NCBI RefSeq assembly: GCF_002160985.1
Contig: NZ_NFLQ01000008.1
Location: 62,001 to 126,000, forward strand
Direction of reading: 5' to 3'
From: Lachnoclostridium sp. An118
GTDB lineage: Bacteria; Bacillota; Clostridia; Lachnospirales; Lachnospiraceae
DNA: 64,000 bases
The position numbers and the translations under genes are program-made. Under the pieces are notes generated by a model, which saw only the letters and a list, made by a program, of their open reading frames with translations, had not been told where the DNA came from and made no database searches. The stretch's first letter is position 1, and every line of letters begins with the position of its first letter. Positions 42,721 through 51,164 of this stretch are shown piece after piece.

Positions 42721-42881
42721 TATAATATTGATACAGATAGAGGTATAAGGGCTGTAAATATGAACAAATTGTAAACATACCAGAAAATGTCCGGAAGTCA
42801 ATTGATGTCAGAATTTTCTGGCAAATACCTGCAAAAATGATCCTGGAAAGCCAGTGTTTATGCGGGGTTCAGGAGGGGACT
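42721..42881 (+). promoter_or_regulatory. CRISPR leader of array 3
   Basis: It is the third copy of the leader, with TATAAT at 42721-42726, TATGAACAAATTGTAAACAT, the same dyad as leader 2 and the TGTTTATGCGGG stretch. It is intact although the array behind it has only one spacer. Confidence 0.8.
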
Positions 42882-42989
42882 GTAGAAATGGAAGGAGCCC
42901 GTTCAGGGCGTTGACACTCAACAGGGGTTGCAGGTTCAAGCGGAATCAATGGAAGTGGAAAAAAGAGAGCCCGTTGAGGGCATTTTTGC
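42882..42989 (+). CRISPR. CRISPR array 3, minimal (1 full repeat, 1 spacer, 1 degenerate repeat)
   Basis: The full 36-base repeat at 42882-42917 (GAAATGGAAGGAGCCCGTTC variant) is followed by a 36-base spacer and a decayed repeat at 42954-42989 that keeps AGAGAGCCCGTTGAGGGC but has lost both ends. The leader is intact. Confidence 0.85.
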
Positions 42990-43067
42990 CGGAATATTCC
43001 GCATAGAAAAATAGATATGGCTGGAATTAAAGCAATAAAAAACATATAAGTAATCAGGAGGACCGGT

Positions 43068-44612
43068 ATGGATGAATTGAGAAAAGTGAAATCAATGGGA
43101 GAACAGGATGAGAATGTGCTGCTTCTGGCGATGAGTACTCTGCCGCGTCAGCCCAAAATCAATACATATAAAATAGAGGACGGCGCAGAGACCTTATATT
43201 TTAAAAGTTTGTCTCAGATGGAGCCTCATACAAAATGTGTGCTGTATATGCTGGCTACCAGAGGGGAAAAGCTGGATCGGATCGTGATCCTGGAAAGCTC
43301 AAAGGTGCGTGAGGAAAAACCGGAGAACTGGAAACAGGAAACTGCCACATCACTTTTTGCAAAACGGATCTGCAACTATCTGGGCAGACATGAGGAAGTG
43401 GGAATTGAAGTGGCAGACGAACTGGAGAACCTGAAGGAGTCATCCTGCGACTGGAGCATATACGAAGAAGGTCTTCCGGATATTATCACGATCGACTTGG
43501 ATAACTCAGTGTTTTTCTGGGAGGCGGCGAAGGCGATCCGGGGATCAGAGCGCGGGAAAAGGATCCATCTGTATATGGACATGCAGGGAGGCGACAGAAA
43601 TGCGGTCTCTCAGATGAATGCGATCGCGGAGCTTCTGGGAAGGCAGAATGTGATCATTCAGGGGCGTTTTGCCAATGATTTTGAGCCGAAACGAGAAAAG
43701 CCGCTCCATACAATCCGGGATGCTAGCAGGGAGTACCGAACCTATGAGCTGATTTCGGCCATGGATATATTTGCCCGGTATGGCAGGGGCGACAAGCTGG
43801 AAGAATACTTCAGGGAAAGCGGCAGCGGTGATACGAAGGAAAAGAAGCTGGTGGAGGCGATCCAGGAAGCATCCCTTGCGATCAGCAGATGCAGCGGCGA
43901 TGGATTTGACAGTGCCGTCCAGAAAATAGAGCAGCTGGAAAAAGAATTTGAAAATCCGGATACGATCACTGAGATGGATGTGGTTTATGAGGATATATTT
44001 GACGATTATAAACCCTTGCTCACGTCGAAGTACCGCTATGTGGCACAGATCCTCTGGTGCCTGGATAAGCAGTTCCTTCAGCAGGCGCTGACGATCCTTG
44101 AGGCGAAAATGCCATGCGAATTCGTGCGGTCAGGTCTTTTGTATTATCTTACTACAGATGAAGACAGGGAGAAATTTTTGGAGAAATGCGAAGAGATTTA
44201 CAAGGAGCTGCCTGAGAAAGAAAGATACCGGATGAAGGATCTGAATCATTATCTGCTCAAGGACTATTTTTTTTATAATTATAAGCAGAAGTTTTTTTGG
44301 GATTCAAAGAAATTGCTGAAATTGAAATTTGGACTGAATAGTAAGCATCGAAAAGAAGTGGGACTTCTGTGGGAGGACTATAAAGATATTTGCAGGCTTC
44401 GAAATCAGATCAATCATGCTGCGGATGGAAGACATGATCCGGACGGCTTTTTCTGTTATATGAAGGAGAGAGCATTAGAGAAGGATTCTACTTGGAATGA
44501 AGATACGAGGGTTAATGTTGAAGAGAGGATCAGACAATTTTTAGATGACTGGACAAAGCTGGCCGACCAGGTTCCGGAAGAGACCCGGAGGAAAATTGTA
44601 GATCTGAGCTGA
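43068..44612 (+). CDS. CARF-HEPN ribonuclease, TM1812/Csx1-like
   Basis: This 514-residue protein is a second signalling ribonuclease, unrelated in detail to the one at 32972. The CARF domain has VLLLAMSTLPRQP (17-29), YKIEDGAETLYF and the second ligand loop YMDMQGGDRNAVS (169-181), in the style of TM1812/Csx1-Csx2 proteins. After a long helical region the HEPN motif is RLRNQINHAADG with R445 and H450 (R-X4-H). It is predicted to be activated by a cyclic oligoadenylate and then cleave RNA. AGGAGG precedes the start. It has its own position after array 3 and ends the island. Confidence 0.85.
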   Translation: MDELRKVKSMGEQDENVLLLAMSTLPRQPKINTYKIEDGAETLYFKSLSQMEPHTKCVLYMLATRGEKLDRIVILESSKVREEKPENWKQETATSLFAKRICNYLGRHEEVGIEVADELENLKESSCDWSIYEEGLPDIITIDLDNSVFFWEAAKAIRGSERGKRIHLYMDMQGGDRNAVSQMNAIAELLGRQNVIIQGRFANDFEPKREKPLHTIRDASREYRTYELISAMDIFARYGRGDKLEEYFRESGSGDTKEKKLVEAIQEASLAISRCSGDGFDSAVQKIEQLEKEFENPDTITEMDVVYEDIFDDYKPLLTSKYRYVAQILWCLDKQFLQQALTILEAKMPCEFVRSGLLYYLTTDEDREKFLEKCEEIYKELPEKERYRMKDLNHYLLKDYFFYNYKQKFFWDSKKLLKLKFGLNSKHRKEVGLLWEDYKDICRLRNQINHAADGRHDPDGFFCYMKERALEKDSTWNEDTRVNVEERIRQFLDDWTKLADQVPEETRRKIVDLS

Positions 44613-44641
44613 TTTTTCACAGGGAGAGAGGAAAGTCTTCT

Positions 44642-45328
44642 CTATCCTCTCTCCCCCGCGCCCTCTGTCACAGCCAGAGGAAGCCACTCATTTGCCAGGC
44701 ACACTGTGTACAGGGCGATGCAAAGGGGCAGCAGGGCGCAGAAGATGCTCCTGGGACCGATGAGCGTCCTGGCGGCAAAGGAGCAGGCCACACCCACATG
44801 GAAAAAGAGCAGAGTACAGCCAAAGAACTTTGCCTTTACCATGTGGGTTTTATCTTTATTCAGGAAGACCTCCGTGACAGCCATGGTGAACTGCTTCAGG
44901 TTGTTTGTGGAAAATAAAGTGGAGCTGGCAAAACCCTTTGCCCCCTTGAAGCTGTTCCACTGGAAGGCAGTGGCAAAGAAGAAGGGGTAGAGAGCCAGGA
45001 CCGGGTGGATGTCCGCCGGGAAAAGTCCGGCTATGACCGCCGCGGCGCCGTCCAGGAAAATGCTGGCCACCTGAAGATTGATGGAGCTGTGGCGGGGAAG
45101 CCAGACTGTCAGGGCGATGGCAGCCATAAAGAGGAGCACGCCGCCCAGCCGGAGGAAGGCGTCCGCAAAATCGTGGCCGAGGAGGTCAGTCATAAAGTAG
45201 ATCATATTGGCAGTCTGGGCGTTCCCGAACAGGTCACAGAAGCTCAGGATCGTATATACGCCGAAAAATCCTCCCACGAATGCCATCATATAGTGGAGGG
45301 GAATCTCATATTTTTTCTTATTTTCCAT
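44642..45328 (-). CDS. DUF1275 (YoaK-like) membrane protein
   Basis: The 228-residue protein has about six membrane helices and the DUF1275 pattern: YMMAFVGGFFGVYTILSF, a TANMIYF segment that corresponds to the TGN region of the family, and LALYPFFFATAFQWNSF. Function is not established; some relatives are presumed transporters. It is divergent from a LysR gene with a 184-base gap, the usual geometry for a LysR-type regulator and its target. Confidence 0.82.
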   Translation of the reverse strand: MENKKKYEIPLHYMMAFVGGFFGVYTILSFCDLFGNAQTANMIYFMTDLLGHDFADAFLRLGGVLLFMAAIALTVWLPRHSSINLQVASIFLDGAAAVIAGLFPADIHPVLALYPFFFATAFQWNSFKGAKGFASSTLFSTNNLKQFTMAVTEVFLNKDKTHMVKAKFFGCTLLFFHVGVACSFAARTLIGPRSIFCALLPLCIALYTVCLANEWLPLAVTEGAGERG

Positions 45329-45512
45329 TTGTCTTCACCATCTTATCAAAAATATCCAAAATCGGGGCACAAACGGCCGCCTTGTGTATTATAGCATATT
45401 GCGAAGACATATAAAAATACATATAATATATGATGAAATATATAATAAAAGTATGATAAACGGCGCTCGCTGTACAGAAGATGTGCGCCGGTAAGGCGAG
45501 GAGGAGAGCTGT

Positions 45513-46403
45513 GTGGACATTAAATCACTGAGGTATTTCCTTGCGGTAGTACAGGAGGGAAATATCACCCAGGCGGCGAAAAAGCTGTGCATTGCCCAGC
45601 CGCCGCTGAGCAGGCAGATCCGGCTCCTGGAGGAGGAGCTGGGAGTCACTTTGTTCCTGAGAGGGAAAAAGAAGATACGGCTGACTGAGGAGGGAAGGTT
45701 TCTCAAGCAGCAGGCGGAGGAGATCATCGAGCTCATGGAGAAGACCCAGGAGCAGCTGGGACGGCTGGGCAGCAGCGTCCACGGGCTTGTCTCCGTGGCG
45801 GCTGTGGAGTCCTTTGGCATCGGCCTCCTGTCGGAGATGGTGGAGGCCTTTCACAGGGAGTATCCCCGGGTGCACTTCCAGATATGGTGCGGAAACAGCG
45901 ACGAGGTCCGGGACAAGCTGGAGAGGGGGCTTGCGGATGTGGGCATCGTGAGGGCGCCGGTCTACATGGAGCAGTGTGAGCAGATTTTCCTCCGGAGCGA
46001 GCCCTGGGTGGCGGCCATGAGCCGGAACCATCCTCTGGCCGGGGAGGCGGGGGATGAGGTGCGGCTGGAACGGCTCGGCGGTGAGACGCTGATGGTCCCT
46101 GTCCGGGCCTCCCTCCAGGAGGAGATCAACCACTGGTTCAACGAGATTGCCCAGGAAAGGGAGATCCTCTGCTATTATAATTCATCCGCCTCCATGCTGC
46201 CCATGGTGGAGCGGGGCATGGGGATCGCCATCTGCCCCGGGTCAGCCCGGTATTTTACAGGGGGAGAGGGCATCGTGTACAAGACCATCGTGGAGCCCAG
46301 GAAGGAGTCCCGGCTGTACATGGTGAAGCGCAGATATCAGATGCTCCCCCAGGCCGCCGGGGCTTTCTGGGACTTTGTCTCCTCTACTTTCCTGCCTGCT
46401 TGA
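45513..46403 (+). CDS. LysR family transcriptional regulator
   Basis: The 296-residue protein starts at a GTG with GGAGGAGAGCT upstream. The N-terminal winged helix (IKSLRYFLAVVQEGNITQAAKKL, PPLSRQIRLLEEELG) and the two-lobed inducer domain (VSVAAVESFGIGLL, DVGIVRAPVY, GMGIAICPGSA) are standard for LysR proteins. The probable target is the divergent DUF1275 gene. Its 3' end overlaps the convergent holin-like gene by 20 bases. Confidence 0.9.
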   Translation: MDIKSLRYFLAVVQEGNITQAAKKLCIAQPPLSRQIRLLEEELGVTLFLRGKKKIRLTEEGRFLKQQAEEIIELMEKTQEQLGRLGSSVHGLVSVAAVESFGIGLLSEMVEAFHREYPRVHFQIWCGNSDEVRDKLERGLADVGIVRAPVYMEQCEQIFLRSEPWVAAMSRNHPLAGEAGDEVRLERLGGETLMVPVRASLQEEINHWFNEIAQEREILCYYNSSASMLPMVERGMGIAICPGSARYFTGGEGIVYKTIVEPRKESRLYMVKRRYQMLPQAAGAFWDFVSSTFLPA

Positions 46404-46671
46404 TGATCTGGTTGACGTAGGTGGAAAGGCCTGCCACCAGCACGCCCTGGACAATGGCGGTGAACACGGCCATTGCTATCTCCGGACCGGTGTGGAAGGG
46501 GCAGGTGGCCAGGACCCAGACAGCGCACAGAGCGATGCCGAGCGCACCCAGGATGAGAGGGATATACTTGTCGTTTACGGTCTGCGCCTGCTTGAGCCAG
46601 ACGCCGATGAAATACAGGATGACTGCCACAATGAGCAGCTCTGGCTTGATATACTGAACGATCTGTTCCAT
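46384..46671 (-). CDS. phage holin-like membrane protein
   Basis: The 95-residue protein has three to four hydrophobic helices (LLIVAVILYFIGVWL, YIPLILGALGIALCAVWVL, AMAVFTAIVQGVLVAGLST) and resembles the Hol44-type (superfamily V) holins found as isolated genes in Firmicutes. The start MEQIVQYIKPEL has GCGGAGGACAGT upstream; longer frames extend into the tRNA. No other phage gene is near, so it is either a prophage relic or a domesticated gene. Confidence 0.75.
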   Translation of the reverse strand: MEQIVQYIKPELLIVAVILYFIGVWLKQAQTVNDKYIPLILGALGIALCAVWVLATCPFHTGPEIAMAVFTAIVQGVLVAGLSTYVNQIIKQAGK

Positions 46672-46774
46672 AGGACTGTCCTCCGCGGTTCGTTTTCTGA
46701 CAGCTGTGTGGTGCTGTCCCTTTATCCTATGCGGCTGGAGCCCGGGAGGTGAGGAGGGCTGTGAAGATAAAAAA

Positions 46775-46801
46775 GAGCTTCCGGCTGAATGCCGGAAGCT
46801 C
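46775..46801 (-). terminator. terminator downstream of tRNA-Ala
   Basis: On the minus strand GAGCTTCCGGC pairs with GCCGGAAGCTC around five bases and is followed by TTTTTTATC. It lies ten bases after the tRNA. Confidence 0.85.
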
Positions 46802-46811
46802 CTGTCTGATA

Positions 46812-46884
46812 TGGAGCATACGGGATTCGAACCCGTGGCCTCCACAATGCGAATGTGGCGCGCTCCCAACTGCGCTAATGCCCC
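46812..46884 (-). tRNA. tRNA-Ala (anticodon CGC)
   Basis: The 73-base cloverleaf starts GGGGCATTAGCGCAG. The anticodon arm is CCACA-TTCGCAT-TGTGG with anticodon CGC, and the T arm is CACGGGTTCGAATCCCGT split in stem and loop. The acceptor stem carries the G3-U70 wobble pair that identifies alanine tRNAs, with A as discriminator. The terminal CCA is not encoded. Confidence 0.95.
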
Positions 46885-47081
46885 ATAAGGAAATTATACC
46901 ACTTCAGGTGAAGAAATCAAGATGAATTTATGGCAGGATCCTTCTGAGTTAAAGACCGTGATCAGTGTGTAAAATCCATTGCATTTTCTGAGAAAAAATA
47001 ATATAATTTCTTTATATTTACTACAAAAGACAGACAAAACAGAGGTCTTAGAAGTCATAGAGGCGTAAAGGAGAAAGAGCG

Positions 47082-48011
47082 ATGAAAAAAAGAGTAGTTG
47101 TTGCATTGGGACACAGAGCGCTGGGGATCACACTTCCGGAGCAGAAGGAGGCCGTGAAGAGGACGGCAGTATCTATTGCTGACCTTATTGAGGAGGGGTA
47201 TCAGGTGGCCATCACCCACAGCAATGCCCCCCAGGTGGGAATGATCCACACGGCTATGAATGAATTCGGCAAAGTACATCAGGACTATACACCGGCTCCT
47301 ATGTCTGTGTGTTCAGCCATGAGCCAGGGGTATATCGGATACGACCTGCAGAATGCGATCCGGGAGGCGCTCCTGAACAGGGGGATTTACCGCACGGTCA
47401 GCACCATACTGACACAGGTGACTGTGGATCCTTACGATGAAGCCTTCTACACACCCACCAAGGTTCTTGGGCGCTACATGACAGCCGAGGAGGCGAACGA
47501 GGAGCGCAGGAAGGGTAATTATGTGATCGAGGAGCCTGGGAAGGGCTTCCGCCGTGTCGTTTCAGCTCCCAATCCGGTGGGCATTGTGGAGATTGACGCT
47601 ATCAAGGCGCTCATCAATGCGGACCAGGTGGTCATCGCCTGCGGCGGCGGCGGTATCCCTGTGATGGAGCAGGACCACCGGCTGAAAGGGGCCAGTGCAG
47701 TGATCGAGAAAGACCTGGCAGCCGGCAAGATGGCAGAGGCTATTGACGCAGATGAGCTGATCATCCTCACGAGCGTGGAGAAAGTCCACATCAATATGAA
47801 CACGCCCCAGGAATCCGAGCTGGGAGAAATTTCCCTTGCCGAGGCAAAGCGGTATATGGAGGAGGGCCACTTCGGCGTGTACAATATGCTGCCAAAGTTC
47901 AAGGCATCTGTGGAGTTCATTGAGAAGAGAGAGGGAAGAAGCGCCCTGATCACCTCCTTTGACAAGCTGAAGGACGGACTCAGAGGAAAGACCGGTACCA
48001 TTATCCGCTAG
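47082..48011 (+). CDS. arcC: carbamate kinase
   Basis: The 309-residue enzyme interconverts carbamoyl phosphate plus ADP and carbamate plus ATP. It has the amino-acid-kinase fold with VVVALGHRALG at the start (usually G-N-A-L; here G-H-R-A-L), the family signature CSAMSQGYIGYDLQN, IACGGGGIPV and a nucleotide-site Lys region near EKVHINMNTP. Length is normal. No other arginine-deiminase genes are adjacent; a strong intrinsic terminator follows. The His in place of the usual Asn in the first loop is unusual but lies in the phosphate-binding turn seen in several Clostridia homologues. Confidence 0.92.
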   Translation: MKKRVVVALGHRALGITLPEQKEAVKRTAVSIADLIEEGYQVAITHSNAPQVGMIHTAMNEFGKVHQDYTPAPMSVCSAMSQGYIGYDLQNAIREALLNRGIYRTVSTILTQVTVDPYDEAFYTPTKVLGRYMTAEEANEERRKGNYVIEEPGKGFRRVVSAPNPVGIVEIDAIKALINADQVVIACGGGGIPVMEQDHRLKGASAVIEKDLAAGKMAEAIDADELIILTSVEKVHINMNTPQESELGEISLAEAKRYMEEGHFGVYNMLPKFKASVEFIEKREGRSALITSFDKLKDGLRGKTGTIIR

Positions 48012-48071
48012 GCGCCCTGTGTCGGCAGGCCAGGGATGGCGGAAATGCAGAAGCTGTATACAAGAGAAAAG

Positions 48072-48105
48072 CCCCGGCCGTGGGAGACCACGGCCGGGGT
48101 TTTTT
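48072..48105 (+). terminator. intrinsic terminator of the carbamate kinase gene
   Basis: CCCCGGCCGTGG pairs with CCACGGCCGGGG around GAGA and is followed by TTTTTT. Confidence 0.92.
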
Positions 48106-48133
48106 GAGGGGTGTGTGAAAAATATAACAGGTA

Positions 48134-48160
48134 ACGTAATACTTTTGAAAAGTATTACGT
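48134..48160. promoter_or_regulatory. 27-base perfect palindrome upstream of the XRE gene
   Basis: ACGTAATACTTTT and AAAAGTATTACGT flank a single central G with no mismatch. It lies 27 bases upstream of the -35 box of the XRE gene, with no gene overlap. A dimeric regulator could bind it, or it may form a cruciform-like structure. Confidence 0.6.
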
Positions 48161-48186
48161 CCGGAATGAATAAATGTAAAACTTGC

Positions 48187-48237
48187 TTGACATTTTTTGT
48201 AAAGCTGACTATACTAAAAATGTAAAGCAAACTATAC
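48187..48237 (+). promoter_or_regulatory. promoter with direct repeats ahead of the XRE gene
   Basis: TTGACA (48187-48192) and TATACT (48210-48215) are spaced by 17 bases. Two 17-base direct repeats, TGTAAAGCTGACTATAC (48198-48214) and TGTAAAGCAAACTATAC (48221-48237), overlap the -10 region and start site, a natural place for autorepression by the encoded protein. Confidence 0.7.
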
Positions 48238-48261
48238 GATCGTGAAAGGAATGTCAAGCCT

Positions 48262-48474
48262 ATGAAGACCCGGATCCAGGAACTGCGCCGGAAATACAAG
48301 CTTTCGCAGGAGGAGCTTGCCCTGGCGGTGGGAGTCACCCGGCAGACGATCATTTCGCTGGAGAAGGAGAAGTACACGGCTTCCCTTGTGCTGGCCCACA
48401 GGATTGCCAGATATTTCGGTGTGACCATTGAGGATGTGTTTGATTTTTCAGAAGTGGATAAGGAGGAGATGTGA
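48262..48474 (+). CDS. small XRE-family transcriptional regulator
   Basis: The 70-residue protein is a single helix-turn-helix domain: [21 protein letters not shown], then [21 protein letters not shown] and a C-terminal [12 protein letters not shown]. This small type is common in Firmicutes next to a membrane protein gene. AAAGGAATGTC precedes the start. Its stop is one base before the next ATG. Confidence 0.9.
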   Translation: MKTRIQELRRKYKLSQEELALAVGVTRQTIISLEKEKYTASLVLAHRIARYFGVTIEDVFDFSEVDKEEM

Positions 48475-48475
48475 G

Positions 48476-48925
48476 ATGAAGGACTACAGAGCAAAGCTAA
48501 AAAGGCAGATCATCTGGATGACGGTGGGTATCATTTTTTCCTGCATGGTCATCGTGATCTGCTGCGTCAGCGCCATGCGGCTGGGAGTAGATGAGCATGA
48601 GGCCAGCTTTATGAGAGGCTTTCAGGGCGGCCTGTTCTTTGCCTGGGCTGCCATCGCTGTCTGCGGGATCGTGGTAAATGTCCGGGCTCTGCGGGATGAG
48701 AAACGGCTGCGGGCGCTCTACATCAAGGAGCATGACGAGCGGCTGCAGACTATCCAGAGGGAGTCGGGCCGTGCGGCTTACGTCATCAGCCTGTTCGGCC
48801 TCCTGACAGCAGCCATTGCGGCCGGATTTTTCAGCATGACCGTGTTTGCGGCACTGATCGGAGCTGTGTTTTTTGTCAGCCTGGCAGGTCTGGGGGCGAA
48901 GCTGTGGTTTCACAGGACGATGTGA
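48476..48925 (+). CDS. hypothetical membrane protein paired with the XRE regulator
   Basis: The 149-residue protein has four predicted helices in two pairs (about 12-32 and 47-67; 101-121 and 124-142) separated by a charged cytosolic stretch RALRDEKRLRALYIKEHDERL cut at residue 90. It resembles DUF3169/DUF2178-type proteins that accompany small XRE regulators. AGGAGATGTGAG in the previous gene is its ribosome binding site. Function unknown. Confidence 0.75.
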   Translation: MKDYRAKLKRQIIWMTVGIIFSCMVIVICCVSAMRLGVDEHEASFMRGFQGGLFFAWAAIAVCGIVVNVRALRDEKRLRALYIKEHDERLQTIQRESGRAAYVISLFGLLTAAIAAGFFSMTVFAALIGAVFFVSLAGLGAKLWFHRTM

Positions 48926-48979
48926 CACGGGCCGGGGCGGTTGGAACCCAAGATCGTGTAAAATTTCAAACAAAAGGTA

Positions 48980-49029
48980 TTGACAAATTTCCGGGGGGAG
49001 ATATATTATTGTACTAAAGTAATAGTACA
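48980..49029 (+). promoter_or_regulatory. promoter and operator of the ABC export operon
   Basis: TTGACA (48980-48985) is followed after 16 or 17 bases by TATATT. Overlapping the start region is the inverted repeat TGTACTA-N6-TAGTACA (49010-49029). Its form resembles operators of YtrA-type GntR regulators, but no such regulator is in the window. Confidence 0.6.
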
Positions 49030-49086
49030 GACGTCTGAGAGAACAAAAATAGATCATCCCATGAGGGGAGAAAGGAAGCAGAGGTT

Positions 49087-49860
49087 ATGATCGAGATCAG
49101 AGACCTGACCAAGGTGTACAGACTGAACAAAAAACAGATGGCTGAGTCCCACACGAAAAATCCGAAGAAGACGGCTGTGGACCACCTGAGCCTGACAGCG
49201 AAAAAAGGTGAAATCTATGGACTTTTAGGTCCCAATGGAGCGGGCAAGACAACGACCCTGCGCTGTGTTTCCACGATCATCAGGCCTACCGGCGGAGAGA
49301 TTTACGTGGATGGGCACGAGGTGCAGAGGGAGCCTGAAGAAGTGCGGAACTGCATCGGGTTTCTCACAAGTGACATCAAGCTGGATGACCAGTTTGACCC
49401 GGACTATATGTTCCGCTTCTTTGGCCGCCTTCACAGAGTGCCGGAGGATGTGCTGCGGAGGCGCAGGGAGGAGCTGTTTGACTATTTTGGCATCAGTGAG
49501 TTCGCCCACAAGAAGATACGGGAGCTGTCCACTGGCATGAAGCAGAAGGCGGCCATCGCGGTCAGCCTTGTACATGACCCGGATATCGTTATCTTTGACG
49601 AGCCCACCAACGGGCTGGATATCATCACTGCGAGGAGTGTGACAGACTATCTGAAGAAGCTGCGGGATGAGGGAAAGCTGGTCATTGTCTCCACCCATAT
49701 CATGTCCGAGGCCCAGAAGCTCTGCGACCGTATCGGCATCATCATTGACGGACAGAAGGTGGCGGAGGGCACTCTGGATGAGCTGCTCGCACAGACATGC
49801 ACAAACGACCTGGAGGACGCGTTCTTCCAGCTCTACTCGGCCAGAAAGGGGGAACTGTAA
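49087..49860 (+). CDS. ABC transporter ATP-binding protein
   Basis: The 257-residue ATPase has Walker [11 protein letters not shown]-loop region [14 protein letters not shown], signature [12 protein letters not shown], Walker [11 protein letters not shown] and the switch His in STHIMSEA. It is of the ABC-2 exporter type (NatA-like). A four-base gap to the permease is absent: the permease ATG follows its stop directly. The pair probably exports ions, lipids or peptides. Confidence 0.93.
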   Translation: MIEIRDLTKVYRLNKKQMAESHTKNPKKTAVDHLSLTAKKGEIYGLLGPNGAGKTTTLRCVSTIIRPTGGEIYVDGHEVQREPEEVRNCIGFLTSDIKLDDQFDPDYMFRFFGRLHRVPEDVLRRRREELFDYFGISEFAHKKIRELSTGMKQKAAIAVSLVHDPDIVIFDEPTNGLDIITARSVTDYLKKLRDEGKLVIVSTHIMSEAQKLCDRIGIIIDGQKVAEGTLDELLAQTCTNDLEDAFFQLYSARKGEL

Positions 49861-51078
49861 ATGTTAAACGGCATCAGACAGATATTCGGAAAAGAGATGT
49901 CCAGGATACTGAGGGATAAAAAGATGGTCTTCTCCGTCTTCCTTCTCCCGGTCATCATCATGGTGGTCCTGCTCACGATCATAAACAGCCTGGCAGGACA
50001 GATGCAGTCAGATATAGAAGAGCATACACCTATTGTCTGGATGCAGAACGAGCCGGACAGCTTTGAGGCCTTCCTCGCGTCATCGGGAATGGAGTATGAC
50101 GTCAGGACCGTGGCCTCTGACAGTGACAGGGCAAAGGCAGAGGACCAGATCCTGAACGGGGAGGCGGACCTGCTCATAGAGTTCCCTGCGGATTTCGACG
50201 AACTGGTTGCCGGATTCCAGGAGGGGGACCAGGTTCCGCAGGTCAAGACCTACTACAATCCCTCTGAGAATTATTCGTCCCAGGCATACCAGGAAATCTC
50301 CGTGGGCATGCTGGAATCCTACCGCCAGACCCTGCTGGCAGGGCGGGTGGGCAACCCGGATGCCATCACGGTATTTACGGTCAATTCTGACAATGACGAG
50401 ATGGTGATCCAGGACGATGAGAAGGCCAGCGGTCAGGCGCTGGGCATGATGCTCCCCTACTTTATCACGATCCTCCTCTTTGCCGGAGCCATGGGGATAG
50501 GCACGGATATGATCGCGGGAGAAAAGGAGCGTGGCACTATGGCCAGTCTTCTCGTGGCGCCGGTGAAACGGTCCGCCATCGTGCTTGGAAAGGTGTTTGC
50601 ACTGATGGTGGTGTCAGGCATTTCCTCCATCATCTATGTGGCCGGCATGGTCGTATGTACGCCCTTTATGATGGACTCCATGACAGGCATGGACGAGGCG
50701 CTGAACCTGAGCCTGAAGGCGGACCAGATCGTGATGCTGGGGCTGCTTCTCGTGGCGCTCGCCTTCCTGTACTCCGCCGTGGTGGCGCTGATCTCCGTCT
50801 TTGCGAAGACCACCAAGGAAGCCAGCAGCTATATCATGCCTGTGTATATGGTCGTGCTGGTAGCGGGGCTCCTGACGATGTTCCGCATGGGAGACGGAAG
50901 CCCGTGGGATTACTATATTCCATTCTATAACAGTGCCATTGCCCTCCAGGCTATCCTGAGTCATGACCTGACCATATCCCAGTACCTGGTCACCCTTGTA
51001 GAGACCCTGGCGCTGGGAGGCATCCTGACAGTGCTCATTGCCAGAGCCTTCAATAACGAGAAGGTCATGGCGCTGTAA
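49861..51078 (+). CDS. ABC-2 type permease (NatB-like)
   Basis: The 405-residue membrane protein has one N-terminal helix (VFLLPVIIMVVLLTIINSL), a large extracytoplasmic domain (about 45-190) and five to six C-terminal helices including FITILLFAGAMGIG and ILTVLIARAF. After FAGAMG comes the ABC-2 motif GEKERGTMASLLVAPV. This layout is typical of NatB/YhaP-like exporters. It begins immediately after the ATPase stop. Confidence 0.9.
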   Translation: MLNGIRQIFGKEMSRILRDKKMVFSVFLLPVIIMVVLLTIINSLAGQMQSDIEEHTPIVWMQNEPDSFEAFLASSGMEYDVRTVASDSDRAKAEDQILNGEADLLIEFPADFDELVAGFQEGDQVPQVKTYYNPSENYSSQAYQEISVGMLESYRQTLLAGRVGNPDAITVFTVNSDNDEMVIQDDEKASGQALGMMLPYFITILLFAGAMGIGTDMIAGEKERGTMASLLVAPVKRSAIVLGKVFALMVVSGISSIIYVAGMVVCTPFMMDSMTGMDEALNLSLKADQIVMLGLLLVALAFLYSAVVALISVFAKTTKEASSYIMPVYMVVLVAGLLTMFRMGDGSPWDYYIPFYNSAIALQAILSHDLTISQYLVTLVETLALGGILTVLIARAFNNEKVMAL

Positions 51079-51164
51079 AACAGAACAGAAAGCGAAAGTG
51101 GAAAGGGCCTCGTGCCGTCACGGATCTCCTTCCGTCTGCATAAGATGAAAGGGGAGGTGACAGC

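Noticed and set aside
42918-43100. Array 3 spacer end (AATCAATGG) also present near the start of the adjacent CARF gene, suggesting self-targeting
   Set aside because: Only about nine bases match exactly, and the orientation is sense to the mRNA, so a crRNA would not pair with that transcript.
46384-46671. Holin-like gene as part of a prophage
   Set aside because: No integrase, capsid, lysin or other phage gene is adjacent, and flanking genes are ordinary chromosomal ones.
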